Shown here: positions 50,001 through 52,933 of the stretch, piece after piece
How positions within the stretch are numbered: the first letter of the stretch is position 1
Layout: every line of letters starts with the position of its first letter
Source: Vanessa cardui
Lineage: Eukaryota; Arthropoda; Insecta; Lepidoptera; Nymphalidae
Assembly: GCF_905220365.1 (NCBI RefSeq)
Contig: NC_061134.1
Span: 11,857,001-11,921,000 of the forward strand
Direction of reading: 5' to 3'
Length of the DNA: 64,000 bases
Position numbers and translations under genes: made by a program
The notes under the pieces: generated by a model
The model's database searches: none
Seen by the model: the letters and a program-made list of their open reading frames with translations, nothing else
What the model was told of the DNA's origin: nothing

Positions 50001-52933
50001 CCCAGGCGTAAGAATAAATACAATACGGGGTAATATTTAATTGATTTATGTATTTATCCGATATTCGTGATTCATAATAACGAATGTCAATTTGAAATTA
50101 GGTCGCCGATTATATATTACATTGTGTCACTTTATTCTGAGCATAAGACATGACTATTAACTAATAATTTCGAGCAAGTCTACGATTGACGTGATAGAAA
50201 TCTATCCACAATTGTAGATCTTTCAAAAATAATTATTTTTAGTCGACAACATACATCCGCAAAATTCATATAATTGAAATATTTCGATCCAAATCTTTGA
50301 AATTCAATGACATCGGCCGGTCATGATCAACGGGCGGCCATGTTTGTCAAAAGGAACTTTCCGAATACTTACTACTTTTGAATGTATGTTAATTTATTAA
50401 TTATGTTTCTTGAACGTGCCATTCAATCTCGATCTTGTACTCTCCATGGCACGTGACATTGGCGAAATAATTTGCTTTGCTCTCTTGGCACAAATAAAAG
50501 CAAAAAAATTTGATAATTGTCGAAATAAGTAATTTTTCCTTCTTCACCATTTAAATAGAAAATATATTGACGATGATCACAACGTTTTTAAAATGTTAAA
50601 TGAAAAGTGAATGATAAGCCATATTTGTTTAGTTATATTTATTTTCCCTGAACGCAGCCGAATATATCATTTAATGATTGAAACTTTACATCAGTTATTT
50701 AGGTTATTTCAATAGTTAGGATCAAAGATAAACGACTATTATACCTACTGCTGTTATTAGTCCATTTTATCAATACAAATAATGACACCAACAAATATTA
50801 CAGGGTTTTATTGTGTCAAATAATCTCTGAATGTTATTTGCTCAACTCAATGAAACCAGTTATCGAATAACATTGACGGATCACTGAAAAAATACTTTGG
50901 TGTAGATATATCTTGTGCCCAATTAAAAAAAAAAAACATAATGTTGAGCAGCACATGTATATATTAAGAACGTATACACTTTAAATGAATGAAGAAGTGA
51001 ATGAGTTTGAGATGTTCTAAAAATTTTATATCATATATCAATTTTTAAAAGTACTTCGGTACTTATTTTCCATTCATGTGTAACTTAAGCTAAGTTCTTA
51101 ACATATAATATAACAGTATACCTACATAGACACTTATTTTTTCTTACGCCAATTAAACTTCTGTGGTTTTTGTTTTTTAAGTTATCCAAACTACTATCTG
51201 TAGCTTTGTGGTTTTGGCAAAGTTATATATGACACGTGAATGTTTCATTTTTCCTTTACCGCATGTTACAAGCTAAATTATAAAGGCAAATTGATAATAA
51301 CTATACTGTAGCGGTGTTTGCCCAGGCTTTGTTACATAATCTTTGATTAAGATCCGCGTAATATCCGCATATGAGTGTAAGAGTTATTTTGTTAATTAAT
51401 TGTTGGAGGATAACTCTTGATATTAATTAATAACGTTCTTCTTTATTCAAATTAAGCAAAGAATATATACAGAGATACAGTAATGAAAATTAAATTTATC
51501 ACAATGTTCCGGTTCCAGCGTATTCAGCTGAGAGCCCTTTCAAATTCCTGCCAATGTTTTCTTTTTTTTATAATGTTGCCAACTTCAAAAACTTCTTAGA
51601 TTAATTTAATTGAATTTCTTTGATTACTCAGATGAAATATAAATATATTAAAGAAATTCATGACAACAATTTTTAAATCTATCCGTAATAGAAATGATAA
51701 AGACTAATGGCAAACTGACCAAAAAACATCCAATTCAGCTGATTAATCCAGAATTCCACTAATAATAATACAATACTAAACAAAACAAAGATAAACTCGC
51801 AGTCAATGAAGAAGTCGTGCTCATAAAGTCCAGTGCAACTTTTTGACATTAATTTTCCAATCCAGAATTCCTGATCGTGATGCTGTCCGGCAATAAAATC
51901 GGGCACATTAAAATAACCTTATTTAAATATAATAAGTATTATAAATAATAAAAAATATTTATAAAACAAAGTATAAAACATAGGAAAAAACAAAGTCGCT
52001 TGCCGCTGTCTGTCCCTATGTATGCTTAGATCATTAAAATTACGCAAAGGATTTTGATGCGGATTTTTTTCATAGACAGAGGAATTCAAGAGGAAGGTTG
52101 TGTTTACAATACATGGGCAATATAGCAAGATTCACTGAAAGTTTGAGAAGTTTCTAATGTAATATCGAAAAGAAATCGAAGAGTTTTATAGGTTTATAAA
52201 TCTATGGATTTCCCCAATGGGAGGGCGTAACCCAACCCGAAGTCTACATAATAGAATACTACTAGATACGCCTATGGGCAAGTCTTATCTTACAGAGATA
52301 AATGGAATCACAATAATATACCAAGGTGGGTATTCCTGTGGATTTACTGAATTTTTTTAATCACACATGTATAACAATCACCGTACAATTAGATGAGCTC
52401 ACTATGTATTTAAATTATATGATGCAATATAATTGAATTACGCAAAAAAAACAACACGTTTTAATAAACAATTCTCTATTTTAAATCATAAAATCCGCTA
52501 TTTATACTGAATTACGTCTGTATAAATTGACAATTGTTGTGTTTGTAACATGCTGTATATAAATAAATTACCTCAAAGCGTCTTCGCAGTCGGTCACTAA
52601 TTTGCAAGTTCCATCTAATAGATCTTCGCTCGGTTCACAATCTTCACCTAGAATGATTTCACTTATACGAAATGTTTTAAAGATAAACAAACCAAGTACG
52701 ATAAACAAAGACCATCAAACCGGTTTTCATGGGTTTCATAATTGTAAGCTAAGATTCAATTCAATAGATATTCGTATTTTACTATATTATTAGTTACCTT
52801 TTGTTCGTATTATGCTTAAATATTTTTTTTGTTACAAGGTACGGTAAGGTTTTGTACAACATTACCTACCTATTGATCCGGCTATAGTAGCTTGGTGTAT
52901 TAAAAATAGAAAACACAACACATTCAACACCAT
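23950..52933 (-). CDS. CLIP-domain serine protease, 10 coding exons
   Basis: A secreted hemolymph-type zymogen. Exons, in coding order: 52933-52870, 52647-52572, 43222-43059, 41991-41950, 41301-41210, 31077-30968, 29400-29257, 25350-25235, 24916-24759, 24123-23950. They total 1,140 nt, 379 aa, and every junction keeps phase. Order: signal peptide (about 1-18); a six-Cys CLIP domain; a short linker with Cys117; predicted activation at Tyr131|IIGG; then an S1A domain with His176 (TAAHC), Asp226 (HDLALLK) and Ser325 (GDSGGP). Asp319, six before Ser325, plus Gly-containing SFGRGCG, predict trypsin-like cleavage after Arg/Lys. Such proteases act in Toll or prophenoloxidase cascades; the exact role here is inference. 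Most of the 29 kb is transposon-filled intron. Confidence 0.93.
24342..24600 (-). repeat. 3' tail of L2/CR1-like LINE, reverse copy
   Basis: Begins 'aaatcaaaataaactttatt' and carries 'tttgaatcgtcatttt', 'gttcggaaagttgattctac' and 'aagtcaacaggtattaa'. It is the complement of the 3' end of the LINE that finishes at 40917 and similar to tails at 47437, 56785 and 62944. It lies in intron 9 of the protease. Confidence 0.75.
24759..24916 (-). CDS. CLIP protease exon 9 (specificity Asp)
   Basis: Encodes RDLKSPKLLKADVFVVPTNT, then EITDEQICAGDPNGLHDACQ. DACQ supplies the Asp at the base of the S1 pocket, consistent with Arg/Lys specificity. The acceptor CTAG at 24917 was chosen by phase. Confidence 0.9.
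25235..25350 (-). CDS. CLIP protease exon 8
   Basis: Encodes LERPIEVSANLNAICLYTNK and PLTLTGWGTTSAT, the conserved GWG(T) strand of S1A proteases. An R4-like LINE ends only about 33 bp upstream of its acceptor. Confidence 0.92.
25384..27530 (-). mobile_element. R4/Dong-like non-LTR retrotransposon, 5' truncated
   Basis: A site-selective type of LINE with reverse transcriptase and a C-terminal restriction-like endonuclease. The body ends near 27530 in reverse transcriptase coding sequence, so the 5' part (N-terminal zinc fingers and RT start) is missing. The 3' tail is AT-rich and ends with GTGAAAATAAATAAA-type sequence. A trinucleotide run (TTATTATTATTA on the + strand, about 27518-27531) marks the 5' junction. 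It lies in protease intron 7, antisense to nothing: element and gene share the minus strand. Confidence 0.85.
25507..27444 (-). CDS. R4/Dong-like LINE polyprotein fragment: RT plus restriction-like endonuclease
   Basis: Copies element RNA into the genome by target-primed reverse transcription. 645 codons are uninterrupted from the first Met shown, and the frame stays open to about 27530. RT motifs: WIDYKKAYDSVPHTWL, GIFQGDSLSPLWFCLALNPL and the active-site YMDD in LLYMDDLKLF. The C-terminal part has a CCHC knuckle, CRACHTPGESLRHIISGC (C-X2-C-X8-H-X4-C). A PD-(D/E)XK-type endonuclease core follows: KPDIVVID ... IIVDITIP, PD and the next Asp being 14 residues apart. This layout is that of the R2/R4/CRE group, not of the APE-type LINEs elsewhere in the window. 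Lack of any stop suggests a young copy although it is 5' truncated. R4/Dong rather than R2 is my inference. Confidence 0.85.
   Translation of the reverse strand: MSVSQNGCRGGSRGTKELLLIDMTISQQVRRSRKSLSTCWIDYKKAYDSVPHTWLLRVLELYKLDTTLCSFLRSCMGQWRTVLRYPGCRTIHSNDEPIRIERGIFQGDSLSPLWFCLALNPLSTLLERSRLGYRLRRGGKVISHLLYMDDLKLFAPSDSQLVELLKVTETFSNSIRMEFGVDKCAVMHVKRGEIMESDGLQLSDSINFKSLAANESYKYLGMSEALGINVTDMKQSLQERFFGRLKKVLNSLLSGGNKVRAFNGWVMPVLMYSFGILKWTQKELDALDRRVRVLLTAYRMHHPRSSVMRLYIPRRCGGRGFLNAKTLHNREVYKLREYFLHTDLDMHRDVVIMDKGLTPLSLGKENWRKPIVLSTENRKEVWKSKELHGRFYRALHGPDVDFMASVSWLRFGNLFGETEGFVCAIMDEVIMTNNYLLFNIYLYIVRDGTVDICRACHTPGESLRHIISGCSRLANGEYLHRHNQVAKIIHQQLALRYGLVVSEVPYYRYVPDPVLENGHITLYWDRSIITDRTVVANKPDIVVIDRSERRTIIVDITIPHDENLVKAEKDKQIKYLDLAHEVVDMWDVDTAVIVPIVVSVNGLMAKSLDQHLKRLSLGSWVKGLMQKAVLLGTARIVRKFLSLEP
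27531..28620. other. Intron 7 DNA with an unidentified repeat
   Basis: 27783-28110 begins 'cttcagtggcggatttacaa' and includes 'gtagcctagggcggcagatt'; the wording is like that of DNA-transposon MITEs of Lepidoptera, but I cannot define inverted termini. Otherwise AT-rich without exons. Confidence 0.35.
28621..28902 (+). repeat. tRNA-headed SINE family A, full-length decayed copy
   Basis: Head 'gagatggccaagtggtcaga' to B-box 'gagttcaaacccaggcaagg', body 'tttataatttatctcgtgct', end 'caatgggaaatttacaggct'. Not a tRNA gene: no cloverleaf 3' half, and the body continues for 200 bp. Confidence 0.85.
28988..29228 (+). repeat. tRNA-headed SINE family B, copy 1
   Basis: Head 'gcctcagtggtcgagtagta' (A box) and 'ggtcccgggttcgattccc' (B box), body 'ttccataacacaagtgcttt', tail of ATTT repeats. 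Only 28 bp separate it from protease exon 7. Confidence 0.85.
29257..29400 (-). CDS. CLIP protease exon 7 (catalytic Asp)
   Basis: Encodes IEPSIVRVGVIEIGSNEWNK and IIKHPSYVRSAKYHDLALLK; Asp226 is in HDLALLK. Family B SINE copies lie on both sides. Confidence 0.93.
29508..29671 (+). repeat. Dispersed repeat family D
   Basis: Contains 'gtcatgtgttaggcaaaaaa', 'ggagttcaagtttgattcat', 'acatcaaattcggttcactg' and 'gacagacagacagagctact', ending 'tttataatatta'. It directly abuts SINE B copy 2. Confidence 0.65.
29672..29908 (+). repeat. tRNA-headed SINE family B, copy 2
   Basis: Same blocks as copy 1 at 28988 in the same orientation ('gaggtcccgggttcgat', 'cataacacaagtgctttagc', ATTT tail), with small deletions in the head. 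Confidence 0.82.
29909..30967. other. Protease intron 6 DNA, nothing recognised
   Basis: AT-rich. A slightly GC-richer stretch at about 30030-30340 has no usable exon and no repeat I can name. Confidence 0.4.
30968..31077 (-). CDS. CLIP protease exon 6 (catalytic His)
   Basis: Encodes VALGYKMNDGYKFLCGGSLV, then FVITAAHC with His of the triad and IDNLE. Acceptor TTTATTTCAG, donor AG|GTAAAG. Confidence 0.94.
31164..31428 (-). repeat. SINE-like family C, reverse copy
   Basis: The complement of the copy at 5247: 'ctttctgcaagcccgtctgg' through 'cagttattctaccgccaaat' and 'cccaaggttggtggcacatt' to 'cccatatgctcgtccgccaa'. It lies in protease intron 5, just downstream of the LINE complex in gene orientation. 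Confidence 0.82.
31807..32250 (+). CDS. LINE ORF1-type fragment, SGNH/esterase-like
   Basis: 147 codons. YSDKVGQGMGSLLSKNLKQK followed by ICSPG and later IIIFYGDSLS resembles the esterase-like module found in ORF1 of CR1-type LINEs (block I 'SDS.GRGLGSLL', then 'ICKPG'). Here the usual Ser of the nucleophile block is not where expected (SDKVG), so it may be inactive. The assignment is by pattern only. It is followed by stops before the endonuclease ORF. Confidence 0.5.
   Translation: MSDTVCNTYNTYMYSDKVGQGMGSLLSKNLKQKVINICSPGIPYIEMINKIKQTKYKENSNIIIFYGDSLSVRKKDVLKSINILLDINKNYRCKYLLCAFPYSNLLTEAQNKYIYNLNLFLHSMTCRHSDVFINFDINKFIFNFKLT
32412..33122 (+). pseudogene. LINE ORF2 part 1: APE-type endonuclease
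   Basis: The frame is open from about 32412. It reads HQNIQSLSSKDNEIELFL, FCISEHW (catalytic Glu block), CVYRPPQSDFNLF, ICGDFNIDIL (Asp-x-Asn) and LTSDHFGQMVSIG (Ser-Asp-His). These are the APE endonuclease motifs in order, which nick target DNA to prime reverse transcription. A frameshift near 33100 moves the continuation (RPITVKGLINF...) to another frame, so ORF2 is broken here. Confidence 0.82.
33123..33718 (+). pseudogene. LINE ORF2 part 2: linker before RT
   Basis: The frame continues as LSSNDPNSLYNSLLQVINNE to NVALDLLKCYVPQNELEFSF. The host ORF is interrupted exactly here by the nested LINE; the reading frame resumes at 39166 with ENITPYEILKIF, so the insertion and not decay ended this segment. 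Confidence 0.8.
33701..33718. repeat. Target site duplication, left copy (nested LINE)
   Basis: gagttagaattttctttt, 18 bp, repeated exactly at 39148-39165. The last T's merge with the poly(T) of the inserted element, so the true length could be a few bases shorter. Confidence 0.92.
33826..37548 (-). CDS. I-type LINE ORF2: APE endonuclease, RT, RNase H
   Basis: 1,240 uninterrupted codons that nick DNA, reverse transcribe element RNA and degrade the RNA strand. Endonuclease (about residues 10-230): NIFQWNCQSL, ALTETWL, LLGDLNGHHTTW, GSDHIII. RT (about 430-760): RPIALISCLCKIFHMIINKR, FIDVNNAYNNV, GLAQGDPLSPLLFNVATI, and active-site QYADDFVIF. RNase H (about 985-1115): VFTDGSKEKDGSGAAF, MHVELFAIAEAL, IVIFTDSKTSL and WIPSHVGVAGNEKADRLA, so all acidic residues are present. 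A C-terminal CCHC follows: CTACNVVEDAFHIIIEC. ATG at 37548 lies inside the end of ORF1. Confidence 0.93.
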   Translation of the reverse strand: MDSGRNEHLTINIFQWNCQSLTNKLTSFEHLLKIEKVHIAALTETWLNEDSNVRVSGYNIFRKDRGDGYGGVAILTKNSIKAQIQDTRSNNSNIEVLHIKVFNCEVIENIVSIYCPPSVRTCQQDWDFLFSLFTTKTLLLGDLNGHHTTWSNRNDARGNQIFASLLSLNLITLNDNSPTRIQLVNGRLRQSSPDISIVTSDVAIKYDWTTLNEMLGSDHIIIKISTSSVLQTSYVKKRNFKKADWNSYTKFLEDRFANFVLPDSFQNAYDGFVEEINRAADKYIPYIKICQSPGVVFVPKHYWNINLSRAVAERRLALGNFRRNPTPNNLTVLQEKVNAAQRISRHAKSEGWYKFCSSIDHVTTTNEMWRKMKWMKGYKSQKGYVNKKQAYELLCSISPDYVMPEQPLFTTFNVKLESPILLHEIEKCTKASDTAPGCDNISFSMIKNLPLNGKRILTLLYNQILTYSYIPNQWRYIRIHPIAKPGRDSTSVSSLRPIALISCLCKIFHMIINKRLEWYLEKNGLFSPSMVGFRKYRSCTDSLSYLVSKIQIGFTKGQVTLGCFIDVNNAYNNVNINSLLLLLDKMGIGSRLCTYLWNFLKERRLITLTDNLMNCRYTGCGLAQGDPLSPLLFNVATINICKSFNNNICISQYADDFVIFVTCKDVSKAVSDIQLTLNVITKLLLDIGLEVSPLKSKVCLFTRKPKSVRNYTDLKIDGINLELVDNVQYLGLWLDRALRWGKHVNNVSNKVMKFLNIFKVLSGPGWGIHPKHLRRLYISVIRSRLDYASFLYDNSCKSHLNKLDKIQNQSMRVIGGFVKSTPIHVMESELCLQPLFIRRQFLAAKYILKIKSFQCNKTNEVLNELAILLNNNYWRHKKKPLLAVTFEKFKDISPSTSNQLEMFSFNNWITYIDLSNNIKFINEISKPKRNYNLSEINVICSQNLDKYNTYHRVFTDGSKEKDGSGAAFYDDSLGNGFKFKIKNELSIMHVELFAIAEALSYIETIDHDKIVIFTDSKTSLQHLARCTSTFRGVPIAYTILKLLLHFTSKVVVLQWIPSHVGVAGNEKADRLAREACNDGIEVDLHPSCSDYTYIIKKSCRELWKEYFDERSKEKGIWYKTIQPQPPKSSWIDNSRFDRSDLTIMMRLRSGHIPLNKFAFLMRKVNSPNCTACNVVEDAFHIIIECARNEDYRQNMPFVSQLKSCVGYLNTILAEPNTEKASQLIKLVKVGLSNRKVNVIS
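37521..39017 (-). CDS. I-type LINE ORF1: nucleic-acid-binding Gag-like protein
   Basis: 498 uninterrupted codons. The N-terminus is acidic; the middle contains an RRM-like region, and three CCHC-type knuckles follow: CSRCWRYGHTIKMC, CPKCGGSHANC and CNNCHGKHMTLARIC. After the knuckles comes a Lys-rich stretch (KKTCSKEKPQEKKRIKKSRK) and a hydrophobic C-terminus. The protein would coat element RNA in the ribonucleoprotein particle. Start ATG at 39017 follows a short GC-rich 5' UTR. Confidence 0.9.
   Translation of the reverse strand: MASNVNEDERLSENEIVECTMEDYSEIMKDSENVRMCDMEELVDTISDNENLNNIIRPNKRDRRTDQDELWLTVTRRGKVARTNDSNRISNYNFEISITSVEKIPKQFKLAKMLKSENIKDITRVKYINAFKAVVQFNNEISADKLLESTFFKENGFKCQKTFEITQSFGVIKDIDLEITEEEILDSLKCDMEITGVKRLKYRNNATGQWEPSEAVRICFKGTSLPAKVYIFDTVANVNPYIYPVTQCSRCWRYGHTIKMCPSNKCICPKCGGSHANCDTTEFKCNNCHGKHMTLARICPIYIKEKRIREIMAEFNCTYKRALTIYVPPEPRYNDSQPSMTIRNNDNNIHNNQDSVEPCFKQSEGTYAQVLKKTCSKEKPQEKKRIKKSRKENKTNSGNNLDGNLDTIHESGPESEYENNYTENTEIKNTRFEQKITWQLIFKQLRDKLWDKQLTLDKKIEACIKIILNSLCCFAKHYLIELPFFAYIKPWIVAETNT
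39148..39165. repeat. Target site duplication, right copy (nested LINE)
   Basis: Exact repeat of 33701-33718. Host LINE coding sequence continues directly after it. Confidence 0.92.
39166..39972 (+). pseudogene. LINE ORF2 part 3: reverse transcriptase
   Basis: Continues the host frame after the nested insertion. RT motifs: LSKVIPLFKSGDKNDPNNYR, PISILPVLSKIFEKVMLNQL, QFGFTKGRSTADA, FCDLSKAFDCVRHDILLEKL, MGVPQGSILGPLLFLIYIND and the catalytic LFADDTSLIF. A frameshift at about 39945-39955 ends the frame; the next segment resumes with LSRVLGWFDINNLVLNAKKT. Confidence 0.85.
39973..40703 (+). pseudogene. LINE ORF2 part 4: RT thumb and C-terminus
   Basis: In the shifted frame: NLVLNAKKTKCVLFS, FLGITLDSKLQWGTHLYAL, LRKLSSAIYAI-type thumb sequence and QKRAIRSIYNI, ending LKEYFLERNAWS before the stop at 40701-40703. 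No RNase H domain follows, unlike the nested I-type LINE. Confidence 0.82.
40890..40917. repeat. (TGATT)n tail of the L2/CR1-like LINE
   Basis: Five-base repeats, the usual 3' terminus of L2/CR1-like elements in place of poly(A). Sequence after it ('cacaagggacataatattct') resembles a decayed reverse SINE family C fragment. Confidence 0.75.
41210..41301 (-). CDS. CLIP protease exon 5 (activation site)
   Basis: Encodes CEKIIESSIPPVGLYIIGGE then LANLGEFPHM. IIGG is the new N-terminus after zymogen activation, and Cys117 would tether CLIP to the catalytic domain. The residue before IIGG is Tyr, not Arg or Lys. Confidence 0.92.
41302..41949. other. Protease intron 4 with a GC-rich anonymous island
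   Basis: 41690-41880 is clearly GC-richer than its surroundings and carries an open minus-strand frame of 61 codons, but without splice sites that fit the protease phases and without a known domain. Probably a fragment of an unidentified repeat. Confidence 0.4.
41950..41991 (-). CDS. CLIP protease exon 4 (linker micro-exon)
   Basis: A 42-nt exon encoding TGEEKPSLRIADE. It is supported by acceptor TTCTTTTAG, donor G|GTTAGT and exact phase agreement with exons 3 and 5. Confidence 0.8.
42120..42165. repeat. Perfect inverted repeat, 22-bp arms, 2-bp spacer
   Basis: The left arm 42120-42141 is exactly complementary to the right arm 42144-42165, with GG between (core ...GTAAGATAT-GG-ATATCTTAC...). 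It lies in protease intron 3. Confidence 0.95.
42166..43058. other. Protease intron 3 DNA
   Basis: No exon. 42540-42720 is less AT-rich and may be an old repeat; I cannot assign it. Confidence 0.4.
43059..43222 (-). CDS. CLIP protease exon 3 (second half of CLIP)
   Basis: Encodes YIKKTRKHPFRRCGFSEDLE then IVCCP, giving the last three cysteines (C...CC) of the CLIP fold, followed by a Ser/Thr-rich linker with one N-glycosylation motif (NTT). It is separated from exon 2 by a 9.3-kb intron. Confidence 0.92.
44009..44094. repeat. Long (TA)n microsatellite, left of the LTR element
   Basis: About 86 bp of alternating TA with one CA interruption near 44069. The LTR element starts directly after it, and more TA repeat follows its right end (47301-47324). 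Confidence 0.95.
44095..44284 (+). repeat. 5' LTR (190 bp)
   Basis: Starts TGTGGAAATAG and ends ATATCCCACA. Aligned by eye it is identical over all 190 bases to 47111-47300. It contains AATAAAGAATATGAATTAAA near its end, a possible polyadenylation signal. Confidence 0.96.
44290..44307 (+). promoter_or_regulatory. Primer binding site, tRNA-Pro type
   Basis: TGGGGGCTCGTCCGGGAT lies 5 nt after the 5' LTR. This 18-mer is complementary to the 3' end of tRNA-Pro and is the classical primer site sequence of retroelements primed by that tRNA. Confidence 0.85.
44657..44813 (+). pseudogene. LTR element gag, 5' part
   Basis: Likely start ATG at 44657 (MPPKKDEKEEDEYGVQISFN), open to 44813. An upstream in-frame ATG at 44558 is possible. 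The frame is interrupted by the Penelope-like insertion and resumes in the same frame in the next segment. Confidence 0.75.
44800..44813. repeat. Target site duplication, left copy (Penelope-like insert)
   Basis: agagattatgaagt, 14 bp, repeated exactly at 45346-45359. Confidence 0.9.
44814..45345 (+). mobile_element. Penelope-like element, 5'-truncated, inserted in gag
   Basis: 532 bp carrying the C-terminal half of a Penelope-type GIY-YIG endonuclease and the element's 3' terminal region. It is flanked by a 14-bp duplication of gag. Total added length including one duplication is 546 bp, a multiple of three. Confidence 0.85.
44835..45197 (+). pseudogene. Penelope-like GIY-YIG endonuclease C-terminal fragment
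   Basis: Reads RSIGTRVKDHIGDVKNRRSS, KSAVCEHAL, ILAREHRFIPRMIREAIEIQ and KHPNFNREDGWRLSNTW: the hallmark ending of Penelope-like polymerase/endonucleases (S-I-x-x-R, E-H, REA-EI-x-K-H, NRDDG-x-x-LS-x-x-W). The RT and the GIY-YIG opening are absent, so it is dead. Confidence 0.85.
45346..45359. repeat. Target site duplication, right copy (Penelope-like insert)
   Basis: Exact repeat of 44800-44813; gag coding continues through it. Confidence 0.9.
45353..46915 (+). CDS. LTR element fused Gag-protease-RNase H tail-integrase ends ORF
   Basis: 520 codons without a break. Capsid-type sequence (KLFLRSLGRVKDYTTLKKEL, EQFGPKI) is followed by two CCHC knuckles, CYNCGDVDHVSSSC and CFKCNEYGHKSTEC (45818-45910). 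The retroviral-type aspartic protease motif is ALIDTGSDVNLI (about 46013). Then, skipping RT, comes YRPETRMKQADALSRNP (end of RNase H, about 46430-46485). The integrase N-terminal region (KGHFGVVKTEELIRREIFIP) jumps directly to the integrase C-terminal region (KKYSIGDLVAIKRTQ). Both deletions keep frame, so Gag and protease could still be made, but neither copying nor integration domains exist. The ORF ends at a TAG beyond which the frame stays open. Confidence 0.88.
   Translation: MKWTKVEKLIYAKRLLDGTAKLFLRSLGRVKDYTTLKKELKEQFGPKINSAIVHKKLASRKMKNEETFQQYFLSMKELALHGKVEDAALIEYVIDGIRDSETNKIILYGASDMKEFRKKLDVYSEFRKKMSKRAHSAQGHMSGLAEPRRKTRVQRCYNCGDVDHVSSSCPKGVKCFKCNEYGHKSTECTNKPTKTLNIESRNEKEKVPYKKIKISNIDTIALIDTGSDVNLIIKSEFNKIKDNIKDYKAESTCITGIAKHEVYTEGMFLGNVKIDKYYTDLKFHVVRDHDISVKIIIGNPILKDFEVKFTPDGIFVEKITHLTLLMEKNENEEVHVIEDSEFKEKIHIMCKDYKSKEKIEYRPETRMKQADALSRNPICLILTEITARIKKAQYEDEHVRLIKNILETRAYEDYIIQNEILFKMTDGNKLIVVPKNMQNEIIRQNYRKGHFGVVKTEELIRREIFIPNLTENNKRKELRQKAKESIKKIQEENIKSYKKRKKIAKKYSIGDLVAIKRTQF
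46916..47107 (+). pseudogene. LTR element integrase C-terminal end after in-frame stop
   Basis: In the same frame as the ORF above: LGNKLYSKYLGPYEIIK (the GPY/F-type module) to PWISEEEDSSGSDEPAG and TAG at 47105-47107. The TAG at 46913-46915 that separates it looks like a nonsense change. Confidence 0.8.
47111..47300 (+). repeat. 3' LTR (190 bp)
   Basis: Apparently identical to the 5' LTR; begins directly after the internal region (gatagccg|TGTGG). No clear polypurine tract is seen before it beyond a GAAGAGGAAGA stretch at about 47066. Confidence 0.96.
47301..47324. repeat. (TA)n microsatellite, right of the LTR element
   Basis: Continuation of the TA tract at 44009-44094 across the insertion. 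Confidence 0.9.
47390..47860 (+). repeat. SINE-like family C copy split by a LINE tail
   Basis: 'agatcttatgtcccttgttg' and 'tagttacactg' stop at 47437 and 'cactcagcctgaaggaacac' resumes at 47581. These are adjacent blocks of family C, separated by the 3' tail of an L2/CR1-like LINE. Further degraded pieces run to about 47860 ('gagtggtacctacccagact'). Confidence 0.55.
47437..47583 (+). mobile_element. L2/CR1-like LINE 3' tail, inserted in SINE C
   Basis: Matches the 3' end of the LINE finishing at 40917: 'gagtttcttgccgattcttc', 'aataacgattcaaaagtgct', 'tctacttgaataaag' and TGATT repeats. Only about 145 bp. Confidence 0.8.
48166..48453 (+). repeat. tRNA-headed SINE family A, full-length copy
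   Basis: Head 'gctgagatggctcagtggtt' with A box, B-box-like 'gggtttaaacccaggcaagc', body 'cataattcatctcgtgctcg'-like, end 'cagcagtgggaaatttacgg'. It lies in protease intron 2. Confidence 0.88.
48454..49540. other. Protease intron 2 DNA, nothing recognised
   Basis: AT-rich; no exon with matching phase, no named repeat. Confidence 0.4.
49541..49806 (+). repeat. SINE-like family C, nearly complete copy
   Basis: 'aggttggcggatgagcatat' to 'gggcttgcacaaagctctac', colinear with the copy at 5247. Confidence 0.82.
49807..52571. other. Protease intron 2 DNA, nothing recognised
   Basis: AT-rich single-copy-looking DNA. Small ORFs on both strands have no domains and no splice context. Confidence 0.4.
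52572..52647 (-). CDS. CLIP protease exon 2 (first half of CLIP)
   Basis: Encodes GEDCEPSEDLLDGTCKLVTD followed by CEDALR: the first three CLIP cysteines. Acceptor CATTCTAG, donor AG|GTAATT. Confidence 0.9.
52870..52933 (-). CDS. CLIP protease exon 1 (signal peptide)
   Basis: ATG at 52933 in context CGAAAATGG. It encodes MVLNVLCFLFLIHQATIAGS, a typical cleavable signal peptide. Donor G|GTAGGT. Confidence 0.88.
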
